DNA of 64,000 bases from Flavobacterium aquaticum (GCF_003259835.1 NZ_QLMI01000004.1:124001-188000); one strand, 5' to 3'. Numbered from the stretch's first letter, positions 51,912-59,976 are shown. Translations and numbers: made by a program. The notes: generated by a model from the sequence alone, not told the origin.

Positions 51912-52313
51912 ATGAAACATTCTCTTTTTGCAATATTGATTTGTTTGACGATGTCGTGTAAGAAAACGGAAAATTGTGTAAAAGATTTTGTTATTAAAAG
52001 AACTTATGATGCGCCTGCTCCGGACAATATTACTTTCAAAGCACAATTATCCAAAGAATATCAAAATAAAATCTCAGATTCTTTTTGTCACATAAACTTT
52101 TATATCGATGATGAGAAATTATTTACAACTCATGATGTTATTCTTTACAATGAAAAGGACATTTGTAGATTCAGTATTAGAACAACAAATTTTATAAAAC
52201 AAAATTTAAAAGAAGTTGATTTTTACAAATTAATTAATTCCACTAAATCTTTGAAAGTAGAACTTGTATATGATGATACAGGAGAAATATTTACTTTTAC
52301 AAAATGTAGATAA
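51912..52313 (+). CDS. Small lipoprotein of unknown function
   Basis: 133 residues; signal with lipobox CLTMSC (MKHSLFAILICLTMSCKKTE). The mature part has three scattered cysteines (ENCVKDF, FCHINF, FTKCR) and mixed helix/strand. No family recognised. A tRNA gene and its terminator follow in opposite orientation. Confidence 0.65.
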   Translation: MKHSLFAILICLTMSCKKTENCVKDFVIKRTYDAPAPDNITFKAQLSKEYQNKISDSFCHINFYIDDEKLFTTHDVILYNEKDICRFSIRTTNFIKQNLKEVDFYKLINSTKSLKVELVYDDTGEIFTFTKCR

Positions 52314-52314
52314 A

Positions 52315-52344
52315 CAAAAAAACCACCACATTTCTGTGATGGTT
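52315..52344 (-). terminator. Terminator of the tRNA-Thr transcript
   Basis: On the minus strand AACCATCACA pairs with TGTGGTGGTT (one T-G wobble) around GAAA, followed by a T run. It lies about 10 nt past the tRNA 3' end. Confidence 0.85.
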
Positions 52345-52354
52345 TCTACTTTAG

Positions 52355-52428
52355 AGCCGATGGAGGGACTCGAACCCACGACCTGCTGATTACAAATCAG
52401 CTGCTCTAGCCAGCTGAGCTACACCGGC
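52355..52428 (-). tRNA. tRNA-Thr (anticodon TGT)
   Basis: The minus strand folds as a standard cloverleaf: acceptor GCCGGTG pairs with CATCGGC, D arm AGCTCAGCTGG, anticodon stem GCTGA/TCAGC around TTTGTAA (anticodon TGT, reads ACA), T arm with GTTCGAGTC. The 3' CCA is not encoded. A consensus promoter lies upstream and a terminator follows. Confidence 0.97.
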
Positions 52429-52443
52429 AACTCTATTGCGGTG

Positions 52444-52474
52444 CAAATATAGTTCTGAAATTTAAATTTCCAAA
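52444..52474 (-). promoter_or_regulatory. Consensus promoter of the tRNA-Thr gene
   Basis: The minus strand reads TTTG (52474-52471), 19 nt, TATATTTG (52451-52444): the best match in this window to the Bacteroidota -33/-7 consensus. It serves as an internal reference for judging the other TAnnTTTG boxes. Confidence 0.85.
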
Positions 52475-52503
52475 AAAAATCTGCACTTTTTTATCGCAAT
52501 TTT

Positions 52504-52773
52504 TTAGTTTAATTCGTTTATTTTCGCAACAAATTGATTTGCAGCCGCTTCGTAATCCTTACGGATTTGTTTAAAATGCGCTTTTTTGTTCTCAACGTCT
52601 TTTTGATTCGTTCTAGTCATTAAAGTATCAAAAGTTTCGTAGATTTCATCAACTAATTTATCAGATGCTTCAGTTGGTTTTCCAGCTGTAGACATTTCCC
52701 AAATGTAAACGATGTTTACAATATCCCCTAAAACGTAGTTGATTTCTTTTTTCAAGTTTTTAACGCTTGCCAT
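52504..52773 (-). CDS. Conserved small helical protein
   Basis: 89 residues from the ATG at 52773 (MASVKNLKKEINYVLGDIVN); an upstream ATG at 52800 is less likely. It is entirely helical and charged (TEASDKLVDEIYETFDTLMT; VENKKAHFKQIRKDYEAAAN). I know this kind of protein from other flavobacteria but not its function. Lies alone between tRNA-Thr and manA. Confidence 0.8.
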   Translation of the reverse strand: MASVKNLKKEINYVLGDIVNIVYIWEMSTAGKPTEASDKLVDEIYETFDTLMTRTNQKDVENKKAHFKQIRKDYEAAANQFVAKINELN

Positions 52774-52830
52774 TTTGTATAAATTTAAAATTTGAAGCAA
52801 AATTACATAATATATTTTGTTCTCAATACA

Positions 52831-53790
52831 TTATATCGAAATTTCTAACAAAGTAGCCTTTCCTCTCAAAGTTAGATTTTCCATACAAGCCGGAATCAAA
52901 ATGGTATCGCCCATTCGGTAACGCAAGATTTCGCCATTTACTATCATTTCAAATTGGCCGTTAGTACACATGAAAACAGTAAAAGCTTGCTTGGTTCTTT
53001 TCCAAATAAAAGTTTCTTGCAAAGCAATAATATTCGTAACAAAATATGGACAATCTACTACAGCAGTACTTTTATTTGCTACTTCTTTGTAATCAATTTT
53101 AGAAGTTGTTGTTTGATAATTTATGGCATCTAAAGCCAATTCGGTATGCAATTCTCTTCCATTTCCATTAGCATCCACTCTATCCCAATCGTAAATGCGA
53201 TACGTAACATCACTCGTCTGCTGTATTTCTGCTACCACTACTCCTGCTCCAATAGCATGAATAGTTCCAGTTTCTAAGAAGAAAACATCGCCTTTTGAAA
53301 CGGGATATTCGTTCAACAAATCAATCAATTTTTTATTTTCTAAATGCGCTAAATATTCTTGTTGATTGGAATCTTTTTTAAATCCCACAACCAAACGTGC
53401 CGATTCATCTGCTTGCATCACGTACCACATTTCAGTTTTCCCAAAAGAATTGTGACGTTCTCTAGCTAATGCGTCATTCGGGTGCAATTGAATCGATAAA
53501 TCTTCTTTCGCATCAATGAATTTAAAAAGCAATGGAAATTGTTTTCCAAAACGACTAATGACCGATTTTCCTAAAATTTCTTCGGGATATAAATCGATAA
53601 TTTCATTAATGTTCTTCCCTTTTAAAACACCAGTAGCAACCACACTAATATCACCAGGAACAGTTGAAATTTCCCAACTCTCGCCCGTAGTTTCAGAAAC
53701 TATTGGTTTGTTGAGATAAGTTTTCAACTTGGTTCCGCCCCAAATGCGGTCTTTAAGTATCGGTGTAAACGTTAAAGGATAAAACTTCAT
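52831..53790 (-). CDS. manA: Mannose-6-phosphate isomerase, class I
   Basis: Zinc enzyme interconverting fructose-6-P and mannose-6-P for mannose use or GDP-mannose synthesis. About 319 residues from the ATG at 53790 (an ATG two codons earlier is also possible). Metal ligands are visible: SIQLHPNDALARERHNSFG followed by TEMWYVM (QxH and Glu), and FLETGTIHAIGAGVVVAEIQ (His and the long active-site loop) with DVTYRIYDWDRVD. Cupin-type end. Class I fold, short form as in Bacteroidota. Single gene. Confidence 0.93.
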   Translation of the reverse strand: MKFYPLTFTPILKDRIWGGTKLKTYLNKPIVSETTGESWEISTVPGDISVVATGVLKGKNINEIIDLYPEEILGKSVISRFGKQFPLLFKFIDAKEDLSIQLHPNDALARERHNSFGKTEMWYVMQADESARLVVGFKKDSNQQEYLAHLENKKLIDLLNEYPVSKGDVFFLETGTIHAIGAGVVVAEIQQTSDVTYRIYDWDRVDANGNGRELHTELALDAINYQTTTSKIDYKEVANKSTAVVDCPYFVTNIIALQETFIWKRTKQAFTVFMCTNGQFEMIVNGEILRYRMGDTILIPACMENLTLRGKATLLEISI

Positions 53791-53857
53791 ATTCAAAATA
53801 GTTAACTACAAAGATGCAAAAAAACTATTAAAATACTAAAATTAGATTTTTAAATAA

Positions 53858-54310
53858 CTATTTCGACTTCTGAATCGCTTCCAATGCTTTTCCAATATGA
53901 TTTTTAGCACTCATACTATCAAAAATATAAATACAATTACCCTTAGCATCAAAAACATACGTCACTCTTCCTGGCAATAAACCAAAAAGTGCCGTTGGAA
54001 CTCCAAACAAACGACGCAGTTTTCTATCTGCATCCGAAAGTAAGATGAAAGGTAATTTATATTTCTGTTGAAAACTTTGATGCGAAGTAGCCGAATCACC
54101 ACTTACACCAATAACTTCGGCTCCCAAATCTTGAAAATCTTGATACGCATCTCTAAAACTGCAAGCTTGCGTAGTACAACCGGGTGTAAAATCTTTTGGA
54201 TAAAAGTAAATTACAACGGGTTTTTCATGAATTTCGTGACTATCAAAAGCACTACCATCTTGTTTGGTTGCTTTAAAATTTGGTAATTTATCTCCTATTT
54301 GAATCGCCAT
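53858..54310 (-). CDS. bcp: Peroxiredoxin (Bcp/PrxQ type)
   Basis: Thiol peroxidase that reduces hydrogen and alkyl peroxides. 150 residues: GDKLPNFKATKQDGSAFDSH N-terminus, then YPKDFTPGCTTQACSFRDAY, where the peroxidatic Cys and the resolving Cys five residues later (CTTQAC) identify the PrxQ subclass, and VIGVSGDSATSHQSFQQKY. Its stop is 1 nt from the queD start on the same strand, so the two are cotranscribed with idi upstream. Confidence 0.95.
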   Translation of the reverse strand: MAIQIGDKLPNFKATKQDGSAFDSHEIHEKPVVIYFYPKDFTPGCTTQACSFRDAYQDFQDLGAEVIGVSGDSATSHQSFQQKYKLPFILLSDADRKLRRLFGVPTALFGLLPGRVTYVFDAKGNCIYIFDSMSAKNHIGKALEAIQKSK

Positions 54311-54311
54311 A

Positions 54312-54722
54312 TTACAAACCTTTATAAGTTACAAAGTTTCTTGGTGTTTCGTATAACGTAATTTCTAACTCTTTATCAGCATCAATTAAAACACGAAGTT
54401 TGTTCCAAATGATGTAAGCAATATGTTCCGCTGTAGGATTCAAATCTTTGAATTCAGGAACATCTTCGTTTAAATTTTTATGATCAAAAGCTTCTTCGAT
54501 GTGTTCTTTAATTAAATCGGATAAAATTTTAGTATCAATCACATAACCTGTTTCTTTATCCACTTCACCTGTTACAGAAACAATCAATTCATAATTGTGC
54601 CCATGAAAATTGGGATTGTTACATTTTCCAAACACTTCCTGATTTTTTTCCATAGACCAATCCTTGCGATACAAACGATGTGCGGCATTAAAATGGGCTT
54701 TTCTTGAAACAGTTACTCTCAT
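54312..54722 (-). CDS. queD: 6-carboxytetrahydropterin synthase / 6-pyruvoyl-THP synthase family
   Basis: Zinc-dependent enzyme of the PTPS/QueD family, 136 residues; in bacteria it usually makes 6-carboxy-tetrahydropterin for queuosine. The three Zn-binding His are in FNAAHRLY and FHGHNYELIV; the active-site Cys is in GKCNNPNF, and Glu/His at EHIEEAFDHKNL and the Glu in YETPRN complete the fold. Distinguishing QueD from true PTPS by eye is not safe, but QueD is more likely. Between idi and bcp in one operon. Confidence 0.85.
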   Translation of the reverse strand: MRVTVSRKAHFNAAHRLYRKDWSMEKNQEVFGKCNNPNFHGHNYELIVSVTGEVDKETGYVIDTKILSDLIKEHIEEAFDHKNLNEDVPEFKDLNPTAEHIAYIIWNKLRVLIDADKELEITLYETPRNFVTYKGL

Positions 54723-54830
54723 GGCAATTTAGAATTTAGAAATTTGAATTCAGAATATAATTTTAATTTTTAAGAAATAAGATTTTTAAAATTTCTCTTA
54801 TTTCTTCAATCTGTGTTCCCTAAATGAATT
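54723..54830. repeat. Short AT-rich repeat spacer between idi and queD
   Basis: The start of the spacer carries degenerate AATTTAGAA words (AATTTAGAATTTAGAAATTT near 54725-54744). The rest is AT-rich without an ORF. It belongs to the recurring class of intergenic mini-repeat tracts. Confidence 0.4.
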
Positions 54831-55358
54831 TTACAATTTATGATCTTCTAGATAATGATAAAACTCATCAAATATAATTTTAAACCAAACCGTGTAAGTA
54901 TCAGGATTTTCAATCATATCTTCTTTGATAGCTTCAATGGTCATCCATTTCCAACTTTCAACTTCATCTGGATTGATTTCAGGAGCTTCGTTATAATAAC
55001 CAATCATCACATGATCCAATTCGTGCTCGGTTAAACCATTATCGAAAGGTGCTTTGTAAATAAAGTGAAACAACTCTTTTAATTCGGCTTTAAAACCCAT
55101 TTCTTCAAACAAACGGCGTTTTCCAGCTTCAATATTAGTTTCACCTGCGCGTTGATGACTACAACAAGTATTGGTCCACAAAAGCGGAGAATGGTATTTG
55201 TGATGTGCGCGTTGTTGTAACATCACTTCATTTTTATCATTTAAAATGAATACAGAGAAAGCCCTGTGCAAAACGGCTTTTTCATGTGCCTCCATCTTAT
55301 TCATAAGCCCAATAGGCTCATCTTGCTCATTGACTAAAATTACTTGTTCTTCTATCAT
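54831..55358 (-). CDS. idi: Isopentenyl-diphosphate delta-isomerase type 1
   Basis: Interconverts IPP and DMAPP in isoprenoid synthesis. 175 residues from the ATG at 55358 (MIEEQVILVNEQDEPIGLMN); the upstream ATG at 55379 falls inside the predicted -7 box and is rejected. The Nudix-like catalytic motifs are present: LLWTNTCCSHQRAGETNIEA (catalytic Cys), RLFEEMGFKAELKELFHF and the Glu of TEHELDHVMIGYYNEAPEIN with WKWM. First gene of an idi-queD-bcp set. Confidence 0.94.
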   Translation of the reverse strand: MIEEQVILVNEQDEPIGLMNKMEAHEKAVLHRAFSVFILNDKNEVMLQQRAHHKYHSPLLWTNTCCSHQRAGETNIEAGKRRLFEEMGFKAELKELFHFIYKAPFDNGLTEHELDHVMIGYYNEAPEINPDEVESWKWMTIEAIKEDMIENPDTYTVWFKIIFDEFYHYLEDHKL

Positions 55359-55376
55359 GTGTGGTATAATGCTTGT

Positions 55377-55384
55377 CAAAAATA
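55377..55384 (-). promoter_or_regulatory. -7 element of idi promoter
   Basis: The minus strand reads TATTTTTG, matching TAnnTTTG, about 19 nt before the chosen idi ATG. It argues against an upstream start. Confidence 0.6.
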
Positions 55385-55513
55385 CGAAAAAAGAAAGGAT
55401 TGAAAGCTAGTTTTTGAGTTTGTGATAAGTTTAACTTGTGTTGAATAAGTTCATTTCAAAATATCGTAAAACTTAAAAATGATATGTTTTAGCTAAGTGA
55501 ACGTTTTTTTCAC

Positions 55514-55656
55514 TACCTTTGCCACATTAGTAATGATATGAATTTCTTCTCGCAATACTTTGAATAAAAGTACTTTATAAATTTTTGTTTATTCGCTTGT
55601 GTGTTTTTATCCTTTTACTTTTAAAACAAATACTAATTTAATTTATTTAAAATTTA
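55514..55656 (+). promoter_or_regulatory. Promoter and long 5' leader of the cold-shock gene
   Basis: TACCTTTG at 55514-55521 fits TAnnTTTG, implying a start near 55526 and a leader of about 130 nt before the ATG at 55657. The leader has a repeated word TACTTT(G/A) and no ORF. Long leaders that change fold at low temperature are typical of CspA-type genes in other phyla; here it is inferred only from length and context. Confidence 0.45.
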
Positions 55657-56103
55657 ATGGCTAGACCACAAGAAACCTTTAACAAAAAAGAACAAGAAAA
55701 ACTTCGAGCAAAAAAACGTAAAGAAAAACAAGAAAAAAAAGAAGCTCGTAAAGCCAATCCAAAATTATCTGGAGAGGATTTATATGTCTATGTAGACGAA
55801 AACGGGCACTTAACAAGCACTCCTCCAGATCCTTCTAAAAGAATTGTAGTAGACGTAGAAAGCATTGAAATTGGTATCTCAAGAAGAACAGAAGCAGATG
55901 AAGCTCCAGTAGAACGCAGAGGAACAATCGATTTTTTCAATGACTCTAAAGGTTTTGGTTTCATTAAAGCAGTAGAGACTGGAGAAAAATACTTCGTACA
56001 CATCAGTGGTTTAATCGACGATGTTAAAGAAGGTAACTTAGTAACGTACGATTTAGAAAAAGGCGCTAAGGGCATGAATGCTGTAAACGTTAAAAAAATA
56101 TAA
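55657..56103 (+). CDS. Cold-shock domain protein with basic N-terminal extension
   Basis: 148 residues. The C-terminal 65 form a cold-shock (OB-fold) domain: RGTIDFFNDSKGFGFIKAVE with RNP1-like KGFGFI and RNP2-like YFVHISGL, then VKEGNLVTYDLEKGAKGMNA. A highly charged, Lys/Arg/Glu-rich N-terminal helix (FNKKEQEKLRAKKRKEKQEK) and the linker YVDENGHLTSTPPDPSKRI are a typical Bacteroidota variant. Likely an RNA-binding protein. Ends at a terminator. Confidence 0.92.
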   Translation: MARPQETFNKKEQEKLRAKKRKEKQEKKEARKANPKLSGEDLYVYVDENGHLTSTPPDPSKRIVVDVESIEIGISRRTEADEAPVERRGTIDFFNDSKGFGFIKAVETGEKYFVHISGLIDDVKEGNLVTYDLEKGAKGMNAVNVKKI

Positions 56104-56121
56104 TTCCCCTTTTTATCCCCC

Positions 56122-56157
56122 AAAAAAAAATCACAGTGAGAGCTGTGATTTTTTTTT
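56122..56157 (+). terminator. Terminator of cold-shock gene
   Basis: ATCACAG and CTGTGAT form the stem (inner arms at 56131-56136 and 56143-56148) with loop TGAGAG and A and T runs outside. The stem is nearly the same as that of the terminator at 59977-60006. Confidence 0.9.
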
Positions 56158-56226
56158 GTATCAAATTCAATATAAAGGATTTCCTGTTTCCAATTTATAA
56201 AAGCAAAAACTTTTTAATCAAGCGCT

Positions 56227-56314
56227 ATTTAGAATTATTAAAAATAACTTGATTATTATTTGGATTTGTTCTAAATAATATTTTAAATTTGCATTGTTTA
56301 GAATTAGTCTAATT
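56227..56314 (+). promoter_or_regulatory. Heme-operon promoter with three Fur-box-like inverted repeats
   Basis: Three 19-bp repeats fit ATTTAGA-N5-TCTAAAT: box 1 at 56227-56245 (two mismatches in the right arm), box 2 at 56258-56276 (one mismatch, ATTTGGA left arm) and box 3 at 56296-56314 (two mismatches, outer bases). The -7 element TAAATTTG is at 56284-56291, between box 2 and box 3, which suits repression. Fur is inferred from the downstream heme genes. Confidence 0.6.
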
Positions 56315-56328
56315 TAAAATACTAAAAA

Positions 56329-57222
56329 ATGAAGAACTATTTATTACTTGCTATTTTGTTTTTATCAGTTTCAACTTATGCACAAAAAACTGAAGATGTT
56401 AAATCGATTAAAGCAATGTGTGGTTGCTATGAAATCAAATTCAATTTTGCAGAAACGTTCAACTACCCAAAAGATTCTGCAAATTACAAAGCATCAAAAG
56501 TAAAGCATGAAAACGCTTTAGAATGGGCTCAATTAATTGAAGATGGTTCTGATAAAATTTCAATTCAGCATTTATTAATTGTTGGAAAAGGTCATATTGT
56601 AAAGCATTGGAGACAAGATTGGTTATTTGAAAACACCAAATTATATGACTACAACGGTTTTGAAAATTGGAAATTTAAATCACTTCCAAAAGATAAAGTA
56701 AAAGGTCAATGGACACAAAAAGTGTATGAAGTTGATGATAAGCCAAGGTATGAAGGAAGCTCATCATGGATTCATGCAGATGGTCGCCACTATTGGGAAA
56801 ACACTACAAACGCACCACTTCCAAGAAGAGAGTATACGCAAAGAAGTGATTATAACATTACTAAAAGAACTAATGTTCACGAAATCATCAAGGATGGATG
56901 GATTCACGACCAGGACAACGATAAAATCATTAGAGACGAAAAAGGTAATGACTATGTTTTAGCGCAAGAAAAAGGTCATAATACTTATACAAAAGTTGAT
57001 GATTCAAAATGTGAAGCAGCTCAAAAATGGTGGGTAGCCAACCAAGAATTTTGGAAAAAAGTTCGCACAAAATGGAATGCAGAATTTGCAAAAAATAAAG
57101 ACATTAAACTAAAAAGCGATATTGATGGAAAGCCTTTATATATGCACTTAAGCAAATTAAAAGCAGACGCAAGCCAAGAAGAAATCAATACAGTAATTGA
57201 CAGTTTTATAGTTTCAAAATAA
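56329..57222 (+). CDS. DUF6607-type exported protein, first gene of the heme operon
   Basis: 297 residues; signal peptide MKNYLLLAILFLSVSTYAQK. Unusual, Trp/His-rich sequence with motifs MCGCYEIKFNFAETFN, KHWRQDWLFENTKLYDYNG, VKGQWTQKVYEVDDKPRYEG, SSWIHADGRHYWENTTNAPL and TKRTNVHEIIKDGWIHDQDN. I recognise it as DUF6607, which occurs with TonB/HmuY heme-uptake genes; the role is not established. The many His and Trp may indicate heme or porphyrin binding (inference). TAATG overlap with the next gene couples them. Confidence 0.85.
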   Translation: MKNYLLLAILFLSVSTYAQKTEDVKSIKAMCGCYEIKFNFAETFNYPKDSANYKASKVKHENALEWAQLIEDGSDKISIQHLLIVGKGHIVKHWRQDWLFENTKLYDYNGFENWKFKSLPKDKVKGQWTQKVYEVDDKPRYEGSSSWIHADGRHYWENTTNAPLPRREYTQRSDYNITKRTNVHEIIKDGWIHDQDNDKIIRDEKGNDYVLAQEKGHNTYTKVDDSKCEAAQKWWVANQEFWKKVRTKWNAEFAKNKDIKLKSDIDGKPLYMHLSKLKADASQEEINTVIDSFIVSK

Positions 57223-59294
57223 TGCAATTTAAAAAGTACATAGGCATACTATTTTTTAGTTCTTGTAGTCAATATTTGGTAGCTCAAGTTGAGAGTGATA
57301 CTTTAAAAACGAGTCATCTTAAAGAAGTTATTGTAACAGGAACAAGAACTGAAAGAAGCGTTGCAACACTACCTTTGCCAACACAAATTATCACAGGCGA
57401 AAGTATTCGCAAATCAGGGTTAAGTCGTTTGAATGAAATTATTCAAGAGCAAACGGGGTTAATTACTGTTCCTGATTTTGGCGGTGGCGAAGGTATTCAA
57501 ATTCAAGGTCTAGATGCTGCCTATGTTATGGTTTTAATTGATGGTCAACCTCTTTTTGGAAAAAGTGCAGGAACTTTAGATTTAAGCAGAATTTCGGTTA
57601 ACAATATCGAAAAAATTGAAATTGTCAAAGGTGCTTCCTCAAGTTTGTATGGTTCTGAAGCATTAGCCGGAGTTGTAAATATTATCACAAAAAAAACTAC
57701 AACTACAGAACAATTAAAAGGTAATATCAATTACAAGTTGGCTACATTTAATACTCATGATATTTCAACTTCGTTTGAATATGGTAAGAAAAAAATCGGA
57801 TTTGAATTGTTTGGAAATTACTTTAAAACGGATGGTTATAATCTTTCGGAAAGTAACTTTGTTCAAACAGTTGAACCCTATTCAAATTTTACTATTCAAC
57901 CAAAAGTAAAAGTTAATTTTTCTGACAAAGTGAATTTGCTATTAAACTCGAGAATTTACAATCAAAACCAAGATTATAAATCAGAAGTTGGAACCGATAA
58001 ATTCAGAGGAAAAAGTAAAATTAATGAATGGAATAATTCTATTTTATTAAATCATGCCGTTTCTGATAACTTCAAATTAGTTTATGATTTATATGCAACG
58101 AACTATAAAGCAGATGAATATTTAAATGACGAAAACAATCAATTGTTTGATGAAAGTAATTTAAACCAATGGTTTTATAGACCTGAAATTCGTTCACACT
58201 ATAAAATTGGGAAAAATAAGCTTACAACAGGAATTGGAGTGAATCATGAAACGCTAGAAAGAACCTATTTTGAAGAAAAAGTAAACTTAAATTCTGAGTA
58301 TTTATTTGGTCAATTCGAATGGTTCTTAAAAGAAAAATGGAATGTATTGGTTGGTTTTCGTTATGACAACCATCACCAATATCAATCACAATTTAGCCCA
58401 AAAATTGGGTTAAATTATAAATGGAATGATCATTTTTCGTTAAAAACATCTCTTGGATATGGTTATAAAGCTCCTGATTTACGCCAATTATATTTCGATT
58501 TCACCAATTCATCAGTGGGTTATATCGTTTTAGGCTATAATGTAGCAGCAGAAAAGCTTGCTGAATTACAAAGTCAAGGGCAGATATTATTTACCAATGG
58601 GTACGATTTTTCAAATTCGCTTAAACCAGAAAGTTCTATAAACATCAATTTTGGAGGATATTATAAAAAGAATAAACTATCATTTGATTACAATTTATTC
58701 TATAATACTATCGAAAATTTAATTGACACGAGAGCTATTGCGCAAAGAACAAATGGTCAAAATGTTTTTTCTTACTTCAATATTGATAAAATCTTTACTT
58801 ATGGTTTAGAATTAAACGGAAGTTATAAATTAAATTCTAATTTTTCAATCAGTTCAGGTTACCAATATTTAATTGCCAAAGACCAAACCATAGTAGATAA
58901 AATTGAACGAGGCGAAATTTTCGCAAGAGATCCAATAACATTAACCTCATTCAGATTGAAACCTAGTGACTATTTCGGACTATACAATCGTTCAAAACAT
59001 ATAGCAAATATCAAACTAAATTATCTTATACCTTCAATTGAAACATCAATTAATGCACGTGTTTTTTATAGAAGTAAATATGGAATTTTCGACTCAAACA
59101 ATAATGCCATTTTAGATAAATACGATGAATTTGTCAAAGGCTATTTTTTAACCAATCTGACCATAAATAAAGATTTTAAATATCGTTTTTCAGCTCAACT
59201 TGGGGTAAACAACTTGTTTGATTATAAAGATGAAAACAATATTCCAAATCTATCAGGAAGACAATTATTTACCAGAATCCAATATCAATTTTAA
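57222..59294 (+). CDS. TonB-dependent receptor, HmuR-like (heme)
   Basis: Outer-membrane receptor of 690 residues. Signal peptide region (MQFKKYIGILFFSSCSQYLV), TonB-box-like LKEVIVTGTR, plug with GEGIQIQGLDAAYVMVLIDG and VKGASSSLYGSEALAGVVNI (conserved plug signature), then a 22-strand-type barrel ending RQLFTRIQYQF. It is flanked by DUF6607 and an HmuY-like lipoprotein, which points to heme or hemophore uptake. It shares the TAATG junction with DUF6607. Confidence 0.9.
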   Translation: MQFKKYIGILFFSSCSQYLVAQVESDTLKTSHLKEVIVTGTRTERSVATLPLPTQIITGESIRKSGLSRLNEIIQEQTGLITVPDFGGGEGIQIQGLDAAYVMVLIDGQPLFGKSAGTLDLSRISVNNIEKIEIVKGASSSLYGSEALAGVVNIITKKTTTTEQLKGNINYKLATFNTHDISTSFEYGKKKIGFELFGNYFKTDGYNLSESNFVQTVEPYSNFTIQPKVKVNFSDKVNLLLNSRIYNQNQDYKSEVGTDKFRGKSKINEWNNSILLNHAVSDNFKLVYDLYATNYKADEYLNDENNQLFDESNLNQWFYRPEIRSHYKIGKNKLTTGIGVNHETLERTYFEEKVNLNSEYLFGQFEWFLKEKWNVLVGFRYDNHHQYQSQFSPKIGLNYKWNDHFSLKTSLGYGYKAPDLRQLYFDFTNSSVGYIVLGYNVAAEKLAELQSQGQILFTNGYDFSNSLKPESSININFGGYYKKNKLSFDYNLFYNTIENLIDTRAIAQRTNGQNVFSYFNIDKIFTYGLELNGSYKLNSNFSISSGYQYLIAKDQTIVDKIERGEIFARDPITLTSFRLKPSDYFGLYNRSKHIANIKLNYLIPSIETSINARVFYRSKYGIFDSNNNAILDKYDEFVKGYFLTNLTINKDFKYRFSAQLGVNNLFDYKDENNIPNLSGRQLFTRIQYQF

Positions 59295-59323
59295 AAAACA
59301 ATTAATCAATAAATTTTATAATT

Positions 59324-59950
59324 ATGATCAAATCAAATTTTTTCAAATCGGTTTTAATACTTTCAGTATTTAGTTTCTTTACCTCTTGCTCTAATGACGA
59401 TGATAACGCATCTGGAACAGCAAATTTAGAAACTAAAACATTCTCAAATTTATATGCACCACAAACTGGCGGAATGGGCGCACCAGTTGGAGGTGAATTT
59501 ACAAAATTTAGTTTTTCTCAAAACGCAATTGTAACAAACGATTCATGGGATATTGCATTTCGTGGCACAACAATTATTGTAAATGGTGGAACTGCAATTG
59601 GAATTACAGATGAGCCAACTCGCACAGGAAATGGAGCTGTAAGTATTGTTTCAAATACTTTAGATGCTGTTACTACAATTCCAAATGCTTCAACTTTTAA
59701 TCAAGATGGTGCAAGTACTTACGCGATTCCAACTGGAAGCGGAAATGGTTGGTACAATTATGACGGAGCAACAAACATAGTTACTCCAATTGCAGGAAAA
59801 GTATTTGTTGTAAAAACACATGATGGAAAATATGCAAAAATGGAAATTATTAGCTATTACAAAGATGCTCCTGCAAATCCGGAGGCAACTTCTTTGACAA
59901 GATATTTTACATTTAAATATGTTTACCAACCAAACGGAACAAATTTCTAA
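59324..59950 (+). CDS. hmuY: HmuY-family heme-binding lipoprotein
   Basis: 208 residues; lipobox TSCSNDDDN with an acidic lipoprotein export signal, so expected at the cell surface. Beta-rich body (WDIAFRGTTIIVNGGTAIGI, GNGWYNYDGATNIVTPIAGK, FVVKTHDGKYAKMEIISYYK, SLTRYFTFKYVYQPNGTNF) fits the HmuY hemophore family, which captures heme and hands it to a TonB receptor. The heme ligands cannot be fixed by eye. Starts 29 nt after the receptor stop. In the family, gene sets of this kind are iron-repressed. Confidence 0.85.
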   Translation: MIKSNFFKSVLILSVFSFFTSCSNDDDNASGTANLETKTFSNLYAPQTGGMGAPVGGEFTKFSFSQNAIVTNDSWDIAFRGTTIIVNGGTAIGITDEPTRTGNGAVSIVSNTLDAVTTIPNASTFNQDGASTYAIPTGSGNGWYNYDGATNIVTPIAGKVFVVKTHDGKYAKMEIISYYKDAPANPEATSLTRYFTFKYVYQPNGTNF

Positions 59951-59976
59951 AAAACAATTACTTTTCGCATCAAAAT

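Noticed and set aside
56104..56122. C-rich stretch TTCCCCTTTTTATCCCCC after the cold-shock gene, similar to REP heads
   Set aside because: There is no G-rich partner arm and no palindrome; not a REP-like copy.
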